Positions 8,676 through 18,562 of a stretch of 56,909 nt of DNA are shown piece by piece (the stretch's first letter is position 1; each line of letters begins with the position of its first letter). A program made the position numbers and the translations under genes. Source of the DNA: Citrobacter freundii (GTDB taxonomy: Bacteria; Bacteroidota; Bacteroidia; Chitinophagales; Chitinophagaceae); assembly GCA_003243445.1 (NCBI GenBank), contig QFQQ01000039.1, positions 1 to 56,909 of the forward strand. The letters run 5' to 3'. The notes below the pieces were generated by a model. It was not told where the DNA came from and did no database searches. It saw only the letters and a list, made by a program, of their open reading frames with translations.

Positions 8676-8981
8676 AGTGAGCTTTCAATCGGTGAAGGCG
8701 GCATTGACCAAACCTGTACTCCGCGACTATTACGCAAATCTTAGTACGCGAATTTCGAGAATTAGAGGTTGATTGGAGCAACGGTACGCCAGATCAGACG
8801 TCGATAGGAGAAACGTCATTTTAAATAAATAAAAGAAAAGTCTTCACAGGCAGTGAAGACTTTTCTTTCATCGGAAATCAATTCGCGTAATTCGCGTCCT
8901 TTAATTTGCGCTATTCAGGTTGCGGAAGTCCACACTCACCAGCTTACTCACTCCCGGTTCCTGCATTGTCACACCATAAAT
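8676..8981. repeat. Tandem duplication, copy 2
   Basis: Second copy of the unit at 8368-8675. It begins with a remnant of the permease 3' end (8676 to about 8729; the stop codon equivalent is lost by a deletion) and ends within the genuine smc 3' end. Confidence 0.95.
8831..8868. terminator. Bidirectional terminator, copy 2
   Basis: Same stem as copy 1 with loop AGGCA; it lies directly downstream of smc on the minus strand. Confidence 0.85.
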
Positions 8982-11900
8982 GACGTCCACGGTGCTCATT
9001 GTTGTTTTGTTGTGTGTAACAATGATGAACTGTGAGTTGTCGCTGAACTGGCGGATCATGTTGGTGAACTTGCCTACGTTCGCGTCGTCCAGCGGAGCGT
9101 CCACCTCATCGAGGATACAGAACGGAGCCGGTTTGATCAGGTAGATCGCGAACAGCAGCGCTGTTGCGGTCAGCGTTCTTTCTCCACCACTGAGCTGTGT
9201 TAAGGATGTAGGACGTTTGCCTTTAGGACGGGCGATCACTTCGATACCGGTCTCTGCAAGGTTCTCCGGATTTTCCAGTACGAGATCGCAATGGTCATCT
9301 TCGGTGAACAGTGTTTTGAATACGCGGATGAAGTTTTCTTTAACGGAGTTGAACGTCTCGAGGAATTTCAGGTTCGCTGTAGCTTCCACTTCTTCGATCG
9401 TTTTAAGCAGGCTGTCTTTTGCGGTAACAAGGTCATTCTTTTGTTCAACAATGAACTCGTAACGCTTTTTCATTTCGGTGAATGCTTCGATCGCCGTTGG
9501 GTTTACTTCGCCAAGGTTTTCGAGGCGTTTCTTCATCTTATCGGCTTTCTCCTGCAGATCTTCCAGCGCGGTTTCTGATGTACGGGCCTGGTCAAGGATA
9601 TCTTCCAGCTGAATGCGGAATTCCACATTCAATCTTTCTTTTGTGCCGGCAAGCTGGAGCTTCAGCTCATTCAGCTTGTCTTTGATCGCTGCCAGCAAAT
9701 GTTCTACCTGCTCTTTCTCTTTTACTTTATGACGTAGTTCGCTTTCTTTTTCGCTGAGCTGGTTGCGGATATTGTAGTAAGCCTGGTCAGCTTCATTCAA
9801 TACCTGCTGATCTGCTTCGCGGCGGCGGATCAGTTCGATCAATCCATCTTCAACATCTTTCAAGGTAGAAGCGGATTGCTCGATATTAGCTGTTGTATCC
9901 GCGAGACTGGCCGTATTATTTTCCACCTGCTGATGGAGGTCCTGCAACTGATTACTCTTGAATTCCAATTCCTGTTTCAGCGCATTGATCTTGCTTTGCT
10001 GCTTGGTCACGTTCAGGTTGAACTCATTGTATTGTTGAGTCGCTTCATTATAACCAGATTCTGCAGCACGGAAGCTTTCGTTTGCTTCTTCCAGGCGAGC
10101 TGTTTTCTGCTGTAACTCTTCGTTGTATTCTGCCAATTGACGGCGAACACTTTCAACGGAGTCGTATGTCTGTTGCATCTGGCTTTGCAGATCTTCCAGC
10201 CTGTTCTGGCTATTGCCCTGCATTGACTGCAGGTTCTCCAGTTTATTCTGCAAGGCGAATACCTGGTTGGTCAGTTGCTGGATCTCACGCTCTGTTTCGC
10301 GAAGCGCTGCTTCACGCAGGTCTTCGTTATAGGCGATCACTTCATTATGACGTGCCTGGATATCTGAACGCAATTTCTCTACGATCGATTCCTGTGAGGC
10401 GATCACTTCCTGCAATTTCTCCAGGTTCTTTGCCCGGCCGATCTTTTTTCCTTCGATCAGGCCAACGCTGCCACCCGTGAGAGAGTATTTACCCTTTACG
10501 TACTTACCAGATTTTTCAATTACCACAAATCCGTTGCTGTTAGCCAGTACAGATTCGTTATCGGCGATATACACATTACCGAGCAGGTGTTCAGCCAGCT
10601 TGCGGTATTTATCTTCCACTTCGATGACGCTCAGTGCAGGTGTAGCTCCTTCCAGCTGATGGCCATTTCCATCAGTCTTGCTGTCATTCACTTTATCCAG
10701 TAAGAAGAAATTGGCTTTACCTTTTTTATTCTCATCCAGCAGGTGAACCGCTTGCAGACCTTCCTGCAGGTTATTCACCACATAATAGCTGAGATAAGGC
10801 TCCAGCACATTTTCCAGTGCGGTGCGGTAATCTTCTTTTACATAAAGAATATCAGAAAGGATCGGCGAGGTATGACTCCAGGCACTATTATTATGCAGGA
10901 ACTTCACACTGTCCGGATATCCTTCCATGCTATCGATCATGCTTTTCAGCAGGTCGTGTTCGTTCTTTTTAGCATCGAGCTTGCGGGTTTCTTCCGCCAG
11001 TTCATTGCGGAGTTCATCCAGGATGCCCTGTGTTTGCAGGATCTGCTCTTTGGTATTTTCCTGGTGACGTTGCAACTGATCAAGATCTACTTTTTTGATC
11101 TCGAGTTCTTTTTCTTTTTGCAGACGTTCTTCATCCAGTTGCTGACGCTGTGATTCGCGTTGCACCCGCTCTTCTTCGATCTGGTTGATCGCGCGTTGCA
11201 GGTTCTGAACGGAAGTATCAGCTACAGCTACTTTCTTTTCTGCATCAAACTGGCTGCGTTGCACCTGCTGATATTCCTGGCGGAGGCTGTCCAATGTACG
11301 GCGGTTCTCATCGAGCACATCGCGTTTTACAGCAGCATCGCTTTGTAATTGTTGTAATTTTTCGCTGAGGCCATCCAATCCTTTTGCTTCTTCGTCAAGC
11401 TGAGCTTTTGTAAATACAATGCTTTCATCTATACCCTTTAACTGGCCTTCTGCTTTCTCAAGGAACTGCTTCAGGCTCGTTTCGCGTTCACGCAAATATT
11501 CGAGTCGTTGAGCTGCCAGATTTTTTTCGTTCTCACGGGTCCTTACCTGTTGTACCAGTTCGTTGAACTGGTATTGCATGCTTTGCAACGATCTTTCCTT
11601 CTCGATGAATCCAACTTTCTCCTGTTCCAGGGCCGCTTCTTCGGTAGCGATCTCCGCTTCCATGCGGATGCGTTTGTCCGTCTCTATTTCCTGTTGTTCG
11701 TTGAGTTCCCTGTAAGTAAGATTGAATCCTTCGAGTGCGGCTTTTGCCAGCTCGATGCTGATCTCGCGGTAGTCTTTCTTGATCTCGTGATATTTCTCCG
11801 CTTTGCGCGCCTGGCTTTCCAGCGCTTTAAGCTGGTTGTTGATCTCGAATAAAAGATCTTCGATACGATTCAGATCCTGTTCTGTTGCATCCAGTTTCTG

Positions 11901-12434
11901 ACGCGCTTCTTTTTTTCTTGTTTTATAGATGCTGATGCCGGCAGCCTGTTCAAGCATGCGGCGGCGGCTATTGTCTTTGTCTTTGATCAGGTCATCCACC
12001 ATGCCGAGCTCGATGATGGCGTAACTGTCGGTACTCACACCGGTATCCATGAAGAGGTTCTGGATATCTTTCAGCCGGCATTGCACGTCATTCAGGCGGT
12101 ATTCACTCTCGCCGCTTTTATAAAATTTCCGTGTGATGGTGACGGTGCTGAATTCGGTGGGAAGCAGGTTCTTGGTATTTTCAAAAGTCAGGCTCACTTC
12201 TGCCAGGCCGCTCGCACTACGGGTTTTGGAACCGTTGAATACCAGCGCGTCCAGGTTTTCACTCCGGAGATGGCTGATCTTCTGTTCGCCGATCACCCAA
12301 CGGATGCTGTCCACGATATTCGACTTACCGCACCCATTCGGCCCCACGATACCCGTGATATTATCATCAAAATTTACAACGGTCTTATCCGCAAAACTCT
12401 TGAATCCCTTGATTTCTAGGCTCTTTAATCTCAC
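8901..12434 (-). CDS. smc: Chromosome segregation protein SMC
   Basis: Condensin-like ATPase that compacts and separates sister chromosomes. It is 1177 aa with the full SMC plan: Walker A GPNGCGKSN (31-39), long coiled coil, hinge (about 510-670), returning coiled coil, and C-terminal ABC signature LSGGERTL followed by the Walker B stretch ILDEVDAPLDD. The start codon is GTG (12432-12434), and the conserved MRLKSLEIKGFKSF N-terminus begins exactly there. scpA and scpB are not in the window. Its last 80 bp were copied into the tandem duplication downstream. Confidence 0.97.
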   Translation of the reverse strand: MRLKSLEIKGFKSFADKTVVNFDDNITGIVGPNGCGKSNIVDSIRWVIGEQKISHLRSENLDALVFNGSKTRSASGLAEVSLTFENTKNLLPTEFSTVTITRKFYKSGESEYRLNDVQCRLKDIQNLFMDTGVSTDSYAIIELGMVDDLIKDKDNSRRRMLEQAAGISIYKTRKKEARQKLDATEQDLNRIEDLLFEINNQLKALESQARKAEKYHEIKKDYREISIELAKAALEGFNLTYRELNEQQEIETDKRIRMEAEIATEEAALEQEKVGFIEKERSLQSMQYQFNELVQQVRTRENEKNLAAQRLEYLRERETSLKQFLEKAEGQLKGIDESIVFTKAQLDEEAKGLDGLSEKLQQLQSDAAVKRDVLDENRRTLDSLRQEYQQVQRSQFDAEKKVAVADTSVQNLQRAINQIEEERVQRESQRQQLDEERLQKEKELEIKKVDLDQLQRHQENTKEQILQTQGILDELRNELAEETRKLDAKKNEHDLLKSMIDSMEGYPDSVKFLHNNSAWSHTSPILSDILYVKEDYRTALENVLEPYLSYYVVNNLQEGLQAVHLLDENKKGKANFFLLDKVNDSKTDGNGHQLEGATPALSVIEVEDKYRKLAEHLLGNVYIADNESVLANSNGFVVIEKSGKYVKGKYSLTGGSVGLIEGKKIGRAKNLEKLQEVIASQESIVEKLRSDIQARHNEVIAYNEDLREAALRETEREIQQLTNQVFALQNKLENLQSMQGNSQNRLEDLQSQMQQTYDSVESVRRQLAEYNEELQQKTARLEEANESFRAAESGYNEATQQYNEFNLNVTKQQSKINALKQELEFKSNQLQDLHQQVENNTASLADTTANIEQSASTLKDVEDGLIELIRRREADQQVLNEADQAYYNIRNQLSEKESELRHKVKEKEQVEHLLAAIKDKLNELKLQLAGTKERLNVEFRIQLEDILDQARTSETALEDLQEKADKMKKRLENLGEVNPTAIEAFTEMKKRYEFIVEQKNDLVTAKDSLLKTIEEVEATANLKFLETFNSVKENFIRVFKTLFTEDDHCDLVLENPENLAETGIEVIARPKGKRPTSLTQLSGGERTLTATALLFAIYLIKPAPFCILDEVDAPLDDANVGKFTNMIRQFSDNSQFIIVTHNKTTMSTVDVIYGVTMQEPGVSKLVSVDFRNLNSAN

Positions 12435-12553
12435 TGTATTTCCAGTTTAAAGTCAGGCGGCGAATATAAGCAGAACCGATGACGCGAATACGCCATGTTA
12501 TTCACAGGAAGACTTAAAACATGTGGGTATCTTGTGAATAAAGGAGATCACTG

Positions 12554-12680
12554 AACGCGAATTTCGCGAATTAGTAGTTCAAGATTATGATTGCACGGCT
12601 TGGCAGGAGCTGTTTACTTCTTCGATACCAGGCTACTTTTACAGATCCAGGCCACTAATTCGCGAAATCCGCGAAATTCC
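12554..12680. repeat. Family E inverted array, smc-receptor gap
   Basis: The left arm 12554-12580 (ACGCGAATTTCGCGAATTAG) and right arm 12654-12680 (ACTAATTCGCGAAATCCGCG) are complementary around a 73-nt spacer, between two leftward genes. Confidence 0.85.
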
Positions 12681-12702
12681 TTCACCATCCAACAACTATC
12701 CC

Positions 12703-15144
12703 TTATTGTCTTACCCTACTTTGTTCAGACTCCGCCCCATTCGCGGCATGTTTACGCTGATCCGCAATCGTTTTTCCAAATCTCCAGCTGAACGTCAGGA
12801 TAAATTGCCGCGTGTCGAAACGGTTGAACCAATTGGCATCTGTATTCGCGAGGTTGTTGATAATTCCGTTGTTGGCCTGTGAATAAAATATGTCGTTGAC
12901 ACTGAATTTCAGGGTAGTTGCGGCAGAAAGCTTCTTCTGCACGCCGGCGTTGGCGCGGCTGTAACCTTTCAGGATAAACTGCCCGCTGGTGATGTCTGTT
13001 CTCGACATACCGCTGAGTTCGGCGCTCCACCCTTTATTGAATTTGAACTGGAGATTCGCACTGCCAAACCAGAACGTCCCTTTCGTATCCAGCAGGCCGG
13101 TATAGAACTTACTGCGGGAATGGATATTGGTCACTTCATTGTACAGGTTCACCGATAACCATTTCGTGATCTCCTGGTTGGCGTCGATTGAAAGGCTCAT
13201 CACTTTTACCGTTGACAAATTGCCGGGGCGGCTGAAATATGTTCCATTAGTGATCTCGATCGTCTCTCCCATATCATCATGCGTCTGGCTGTAGGACGCA
13301 GTGGCAGTGTAGCGTTGCTTGAAAGTATAGGAAAGCTCAAGATTGTCCACGAACGCCGGATTGAGAAAGGGATTACCAACATAGAACGTGAATTTATCCA
13401 AAGGAGAAATGAATGGATTCAGATCGCGGTAAGCCGGACGGTTGATGCGGCGGCCGTAATTCAGCCCTAACTGATGATCGCCCACACTATCGATCTTATA
13501 TTGTATATAAGCGGTCGGGAACAGGCTATTGTAATGCCTGCTGAATGATGAGTCCGGCTTCATCGCATTTCCTAACTGGTTCCCTTTCGACACCGTATTC
13601 TCGAAACGCAAACCCAATTGGAAAGACAGTTTTTTGAAATCCTTGCTCAGGTTTACATAAGCCGCGTTGATGTTTTCTTTATAGATAAAGTGATTGCTTT
13701 TATCATAATCAGGCGATGTTACATTGTCCAATGTATAAAAATATTCGGCAAGGTTATCCGTTTTTGTATAGCTGGATTTTAAACCCGCGGAGAAGCGATA
13801 GCCATCTTTGAATGGAAGCGTATAATCTGTTTTTGCAGAATAAATATTGATTTTGGCCGGCAGGTTCCCGGATAGAAAATCCCGGAGCTTCAACGTTCCA
13901 TCAGCCCTGTAGCTCGCGTTGTCAAACAACTGATCATTACCTGTTGTATAATTGAGATAATCGAGATCAAATGTCAGTTCATGTCCGCTTTTATCGATCT
14001 GGCGCCTGTAATTGAGATTTACGCCCGCGTTCTGAAATTTTGTTTTTTCCTTATTGATCGCCCTGATAGACGAATCTTTCTGTCCTGCCGGATCCAGCAA
14101 ACTGCTGATGTTATTGTTATTGGAATTGCCGCGGGTTGACTGACCGGTGAATACAACACCCCAGGTTGTTTTGGCATCCTGATAATAATCCATTCCAACC
14201 TTCCCGCTGAAACTATTTGCATAACGGCGGATATAAGTGTTCTGGTTAAAGAATGACTTTGTGGATCCGTCATCATTTTTATAACGGCGGTTGATGTCAA
14301 GATCATTGAATGAGTTAAGGCGATTGTAACCCATATTTGCAAAGAAGTTAAATTTATTCTGACGGAAATTAAGGTTCAGACTATTGTTACTTCTTGCATA
14401 TTTTCCCTGGTTATAGCTTGCAGAAAGATTACCGTTGAAGCCCCGCAGCTTATTCTTTTTTGTTCTGATATTGATCACCCCACCCGTTCCGGCAGCGTCA
14501 TACCTGGCCGGAGGATTGGTCATGATCTCGATCGTCTCCAATGCAGAAGACGGAAGCGATCGTAAATAGTTCTGCAGATCCGCCGCAGAAAGATAAGTCG
14601 GTTTATCATCGATAAAAACGGTAACGCCGGATTTACCTTTCAGCGTGATCGATCCATTCTGATCGACAAGGATGCCCGGAGATTTTTCCAGCACATCCAG
14701 CGCGGTGGTGCCTGAGTTGGAGATCAATGCGTCAACGTTTACAACGGTGCGATCTATCTTTTTCTCAACAAAAGGTTTGCGTGCTGTTACGACAACACCC
14801 TCCATTGTTTTTTCCTGTTTGCTCAGTTGAATAGGCGTTAAAGAAATATCACCCGCATCAACAATGAGATCCTGCGCATGCAAATTGAAGCCAATCGCTG
14901 AGATCTCCAGCCGGTAGTTATTCTTTGAAATATTTTCAAAAGAAAAACGGCCATCCGCATCAGTAAGCGCTGTTTTCACGATAGCGGAATCATTCGCGCG
15001 GCGGAGAACAGCCGTTGCAGCTTCTATGCCTTTATTATCAGCACCTGTTACCTGTCCGCTTATTTTTAAGGTTGATTGCGCCGTTACGAAAGTACAGGCA
15101 AAACAAAACCCTATGGCCAGGCAGGCCATGAAAAATCTTTTCAT
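12703..15144 (-). CDS. TonB-dependent-receptor-like outer membrane beta-barrel protein
   Basis: 813 aa. Signal peptide (about 1-22, ending CTFVTAQ), a carboxypeptidase-like regulatory beta-sandwich (about 25-105), a plug-like domain (about 115-230, TVVNVDALISNSGTTALDVL then SLPSSALETIEIMTNPPARY), and a C-terminal barrel of the OMP_b-brl_3 type ending in FSWRFGKTIADQ. No SusD partner is nearby, so it is not a classical polysaccharide-uptake pair. It lies 93 bp downstream of blaR1 on the same strand and may belong to the BlaI regulon. The substrate is unknown. Confidence 0.88.
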   Translation of the reverse strand: MKRFFMACLAIGFCFACTFVTAQSTLKISGQVTGADNKGIEAATAVLRRANDSAIVKTALTDADGRFSFENISKNNYRLEISAIGFNLHAQDLIVDAGDISLTPIQLSKQEKTMEGVVVTARKPFVEKKIDRTVVNVDALISNSGTTALDVLEKSPGILVDQNGSITLKGKSGVTVFIDDKPTYLSAADLQNYLRSLPSSALETIEIMTNPPARYDAAGTGGVINIRTKKNKLRGFNGNLSASYNQGKYARSNNSLNLNFRQNKFNFFANMGYNRLNSFNDLDINRRYKNDDGSTKSFFNQNTYIRRYANSFSGKVGMDYYQDAKTTWGVVFTGQSTRGNSNNNNISSLLDPAGQKDSSIRAINKEKTKFQNAGVNLNYRRQIDKSGHELTFDLDYLNYTTGNDQLFDNASYRADGTLKLRDFLSGNLPAKINIYSAKTDYTLPFKDGYRFSAGLKSSYTKTDNLAEYFYTLDNVTSPDYDKSNHFIYKENINAAYVNLSKDFKKLSFQLGLRFENTVSKGNQLGNAMKPDSSFSRHYNSLFPTAYIQYKIDSVGDHQLGLNYGRRINRPAYRDLNPFISPLDKFTFYVGNPFLNPAFVDNLELSYTFKQRYTATASYSQTHDDMGETIEITNGTYFSRPGNLSTVKVMSLSIDANQEITKWLSVNLYNEVTNIHSRSKFYTGLLDTKGTFWFGSANLQFKFNKGWSAELSGMSRTDITSGQFILKGYSRANAGVQKKLSAATTLKFSVNDIFYSQANNGIINNLANTDANWFNRFDTRQFILTFSWRFGKTIADQRKHAANGAESEQSRVRQ

Positions 15145-15237
15145 TTGAAAATGGTTATAGTTTGATAAGACTCAGGCTTACGCAAAATGTTGCACCCAAG
15201 TTATTGGTAAGATTGTTTATGAGTAACGTAAACCGGT

Positions 15238-17250
15238 TCAGTCCGCATTTATACCGTTCCGGGTAATTGATTTGATCGTTGAAGTGTCAAAGTTGTAATA
15301 GATCGCCCATTTCATTTTCGTGTCAGCTTTTATATATTTATCGAGAAGCATCCGGTGTATTTCCTCTGGCACTATCTTTCCATTCATGATCATCTGCTGA
15401 GGACTGATCATGAATGATTTCACATCTTCCGCTTTCTTTACAACATTTTCTTCGATCATACGTGCGATCAGTTCTTCTACTTTGATCCATTCTTTTTTTT
15501 CCGGAGCCTGGGCCCTATACTCCTTTTGCAAACCTGTTTTATAGGAACGTGGATAAGTGGCCAAAGGCTGATACTGTTGCGCGTAATAATCATCCTTATT
15601 GTACTCGACACTCACTGTTGTTTTTATTGACGTGGTAGTTGAGATCTGCGTATTCACCGGAAGTGCCAGTTCTTCTTTCGCCGGAGCGGTCTTCACCCGC
15701 TCTTTTACGTCCAGTTCGCGGATAGAACGCCCAAGCGCCATGCCTGCTTCGTCGATCGCATCTTTGGTTCTGTTGACACCATTCCTAAGAGTTTTCTCAG
15801 CACGGTCAAAAATATCTTCTGCCGCTATTGTATCCGGCAATTGTTGTTTGAATAAGCGCTGAGCTTTTGCTTCATGATCACCGGTCAGTTGTTGCACACG
15901 TTCCTTATAAGATACCCATTGCGGGGTGGGAATATCTTTTCCATTCACCTGCAGCGAAGAAAGTTTTCCCTTGATATAATTCAGCTGGTAAAGAACATCC
16001 TCTTTTTTCAGCAGATAGGTCTGATAGCCGATGAGATCATCCACATCACCGATATAACAGGATGTGCCTTCTCCCACTTCCACAGGTTGATAGATACGGA
16101 ACCTATTTGCCTGTTCTGTAAAACCAGGAAGGCTGTGATCCTCTATCGTTTTCATCGAATCAATTTTTGTCCTTATGGCACTAGCGCTTTGCGCGCTATC
16201 GGAAGTCGGCTGCTTTTTTTCCGGCTTGCGGGAAAAAGCGGCCAGTGTGAGGCCGGCGGCCACCAGGCAAACAGCCAGCAATGATTTTTCAAAAACAGAC
16301 AGGGAGTGGTTATGACTTGATACCATCCTGCTTACGCGGCCAAGAAGATTTTTCCGCCCCGGGAGACCGATCGCCATTTTGGGTGTCTGTAATTGAAATT
16401 CCTGGCAGGAGACCAATGCACGGATATATGCGGCTTTATCACCCGTCTGTTTTAAAGTGATGTCATCACAGCAATTCTCACGCTCTGCTTTTATCAATGA
16501 GGAGATCCAAAGGACGGCCGGATTGAAAAAGAATACGATCTCCATCAGGTGCTGCAACATATTTACCAGGTAATCCCTGCGGCGGATATGTGCGAGTTCA
16601 TGTATCAGCACTGCTTCTATTTCGGCTGGCTGCATTGCGGTGAGCAATGACATGGGGATCAGGATCACCGGTTTGATATGCCCGATCACCATCGGCACTT
16701 TCGCCAATACAGATCCGGCCATCATTACTTTCCGGCGGACACCAATCGCATCAGCCAGTTCAACCAACTTTTCTTCCCATTCCTTACCAATGCTGATCGA
16801 TTCCTTCCGCAAACGCTGCAACCCATGCAGGCCGGTGAGCAATTGAAGGCATCGCGCACAAACAATAAGAAACCAGATCATGACGATCATTTCCGCATGG
16901 CCATTCAGATAAGCCAGCACAGATCCACCGGCGGTATCCTCCTGCGGGGCAACGCTGTTCTGCAAATCCAGTACGGTGGTAAACTCCTGTCGGAACTGGC
17001 CGTTGATGACGATATAGTGCTCACCTGAAGCCCTTATGAACTGAACGATGAACGTGACAGATATTGCGACAGCAAAACAAGCAAGCAAACCTACCAGTAA
17101 ATTATACCGTTTAGCCGATGTAGACTTTCTTGTCAGCAATACAACCAACCCTGCAAGCGCAGCCAGTATCAATCCCTGCCAGAGGGAATAGATGAACGTA
17201 CTGCTCAAAGCGCGGATGATATTACCCGTTATGATGGATAAAACATTCAT
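15238..17250 (-). CDS. BlaR1-type M56 membrane metallopeptidase
   Basis: Membrane sensor-protease that, on sensing a periplasmic signal, cleaves the partner BlaI-type repressor. It is 670 aa with membrane helices near 12-40, 50-70, 120-140 and about 315-335. The zinc motif H217-E-L-A-H221 and the downstream ENCCDD segment define an M56 protease. The large C-terminal extracytoplasmic part has no penicillin-binding sensor domain that I can recognise, so beta-lactams need not be the signal. It follows blaI by 24 bp. Confidence 0.9.
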   Translation of the reverse strand: MNVLSIITGNIIRALSSTFIYSLWQGLILAALAGLVVLLTRKSTSAKRYNLLVGLLACFAVAISVTFIVQFIRASGEHYIVINGQFRQEFTTVLDLQNSVAPQEDTAGGSVLAYLNGHAEMIVMIWFLIVCARCLQLLTGLHGLQRLRKESISIGKEWEEKLVELADAIGVRRKVMMAGSVLAKVPMVIGHIKPVILIPMSLLTAMQPAEIEAVLIHELAHIRRRDYLVNMLQHLMEIVFFFNPAVLWISSLIKAERENCCDDITLKQTGDKAAYIRALVSCQEFQLQTPKMAIGLPGRKNLLGRVSRMVSSHNHSLSVFEKSLLAVCLVAAGLTLAAFSRKPEKKQPTSDSAQSASAIRTKIDSMKTIEDHSLPGFTEQANRFRIYQPVEVGEGTSCYIGDVDDLIGYQTYLLKKEDVLYQLNYIKGKLSSLQVNGKDIPTPQWVSYKERVQQLTGDHEAKAQRLFKQQLPDTIAAEDIFDRAEKTLRNGVNRTKDAIDEAGMALGRSIRELDVKERVKTAPAKEELALPVNTQISTTTSIKTTVSVEYNKDDYYAQQYQPLATYPRSYKTGLQKEYRAQAPEKKEWIKVEELIARMIEENVVKKAEDVKSFMISPQQMIMNGKIVPEEIHRMLLDKYIKADTKMKWAIYYNFDTSTIKSITRNGINAD

Positions 17251-17274
17251 GAAAACAGATTGAGTGATCTTCTA

Positions 17275-17676
17275 CTATTTACCGTCTTTTTCGATTTTCT
17301 TCAATAAACTCTTTATGGCATCCAACTCTTCTTTGGAAGTTTTCTTGTTTCCCAGCAACTGCATCACCAGTTTGCTGGCAGAACCTTTATACATGGAGTC
17401 AACAAACTTGTCAAGCAAAAATGCTTTGGTTTTCTGTTCTTCTTCCGCCACGCTGTAAATATGCTTCATGCTGGTCTCATCCCTCACCAGTATTCCTTTC
17501 TCCCACATGATCTGCATGAGTTTTAAAGTGGAGGTATAATTCACTTCACGTTGTGTATTCAACTGGTCATTTACAAATCTGACGGTGGAAGGTCCATGCT
17601 CCCATAATACCTGCAGGATCTCCAGTTCTGCGCGGGTAGGTTCTATTTTTTTGCCGTCTTCCTGTTTTTCCTTCAT
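17275..17676 (-). CDS. BlaI/MecI/CopY-family transcriptional repressor
   Basis: Winged-helix DNA-binding repressor inactivated by its BlaR1 partner's proteolysis. I start at MKEKQEDGKK (133 aa, normal size). The open frame runs 86 codons further upstream, but those codons are translated family C repeat (EHRPSNIEHRPS-like) and not protein. Helix-turn-helix region about 12-80 (TRAELEILQVLWEHGPSTV), C-terminal dimerisation helices. Operon: blaI-blaR1, possibly with the outer membrane receptor. Confidence 0.92.
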   Translation of the reverse strand: MKEKQEDGKKIEPTRAELEILQVLWEHGPSTVRFVNDQLNTQREVNYTSTLKLMQIMWEKGILVRDETSMKHIYSVAEEEQKTKAFLLDKFVDSMYKGSASKLVMQLLGNKKTSKEELDAIKSLLKKIEKDGK

Positions 17677-17696
17677 AAAGCTAAGGTAGGAATTTT

Positions 17697-17706
17697 TTCG
17701 TACGAA
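17697..17706. promoter_or_regulatory. Candidate BlaI operator palindrome
   Basis: TTCGTACGAA is a perfect 10-bp palindrome 20 bp upstream of the blaI start. Its location fits autoregulation, but the match to a known operator is not established. Confidence 0.3.
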
Positions 17707-17764
17707 CAAACAGGTAGGGTATTTTTTTGGAGATTTTATGCCGGGCGGGAGAATTCGGGGGTTT

Positions 17765-17949
17765 GATGGTCGATGTTGGATGATCGATGGTCGATGTTCG
17801 ATGTTCGATGGTCGATGTTCGATGGCTGATGATCGATGGCTGATGATCGATGCTGGAAGGCTTAGGCCGGATCGACGGTCAATGGTCGATGTAAATGGCG
17901 TTGCTCCGACCATCGACCATCCAGCATCGAACATCGATCATCCAACATC
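17765..17949. repeat. Family C 7-mer array, long
   Basis: Thirteen consecutive heptamers of the GATGNTC/GATGNTG type (17765-17855) without a break in period, three more at 17874-17894, then six complementary heptamers GANCATC/CANCATC at 17908-17949. The fifth base of the word is the variable one. It lies upstream of blaI and downstream of the glycine-zipper gene. Confidence 0.95.
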
Positions 17950-17950
17950 G

Positions 17951-17985
17951 AAAAAAAAGGCCGGCCCGAAATACGGACCGGCCTG
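17951..17985 (-). terminator. Intrinsic terminator of the glycine-zipper gene
   Basis: Stem GGCCGGTCCG/CGGGCCGGCC (minus strand) followed by eight T residues; it abuts the right arm of the family C array. Confidence 0.9.
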
Positions 17986-18004
17986 TATGTGCGTGTTAGA
18001 CAAA

Positions 18005-18376
18005 TTACTGGTTTGTTCTGGGTTTTACACGGCCGTCTTTTTTATCTTCCCCACGACCTATCAGGTAACCCGTACCCGCACCTACCACACCACCAATGAT
18101 GGCACCGGCAGGTTTGTTGCTACTTACTGTACCACCTACTAACGCACCACCTGCACCACCGATGACGGCTCCTTTTGCAGCTTTACTCCAGCCCTGCTTC
18201 TTGCTGGCAGTTGAGGTCGTTGTGGCGGGCGCCTGTTGTACAGGTACATATTTTACTTTCTCTACAACAACTGGTTTTTGTTGGTTTGTCTCTGAAGCGG
18301 CAGCAGTTCTTTCATTCTTGTTACCACAAGCGGTGAATAACGCGGCAGCCGCAATTGCTATAATTGCTTTTTTCAT
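18005..18376 (-). CDS. Glycine-zipper lipoprotein
   Basis: 123 aa from the Met of MKKAIIAIAAAALFTACGNK; an upstream in-frame Met at 18430 is ignored because the lipoprotein signal starts at 18376. The lipobox is FTAC, followed by a low-complexity Thr/Ala/Gln linker and a glycine-zipper hairpin (GAVIGGAGGALVGG and GAIIGGVVGAGTGYLIG) as in YMGG-type proteins. Probably a small envelope protein that packs in or against a membrane. Exact role unknown. Confidence 0.85.
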   Translation of the reverse strand: MKKAIIAIAAAALFTACGNKNERTAAASETNQQKPVVVEKVKYVPVQQAPATTTSTASKKQGWSKAAKGAVIGGAGGALVGGTVSSNKPAGAIIGGVVGAGTGYLIGRGEDKKDGRVKPRTNQ

Positions 18377-18562
18377 AATCAATGTTTTTGATCTGTGGTG
18401 TAGTAGCCAATATTCATACCAGTGAATCATTATCGCTCTAAATCAATTTCTTGGAAAATGAAGAGGTGCCGCAGATTGTAGGATAATTTCCCCAATGCGC
18501 GTAATTACCGGCAATTGAAATGTATGCAACGTTTTTTTAACACGGTTTGTCAGCAACCGTAT

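Noticed and set aside
8676..8900. Second functional permease or smc 3' end
   Set aside because: The fragments are only gene tails without starts, with small indels, explained fully by the tandem duplication.
17275..17934. Longer BlaI reading frame with a 86-residue N-terminal extension rich in EHRPS repeats
   Set aside because: The extension is translation of the family C heptamer array; the normal BlaI N-terminus begins at 17676.
17738..18142. 134-codon rightward frame with DGRCSMFDGRC-like repeats
   Set aside because: It is the family C array read as protein and runs over the terminator and the glycine-zipper gene.
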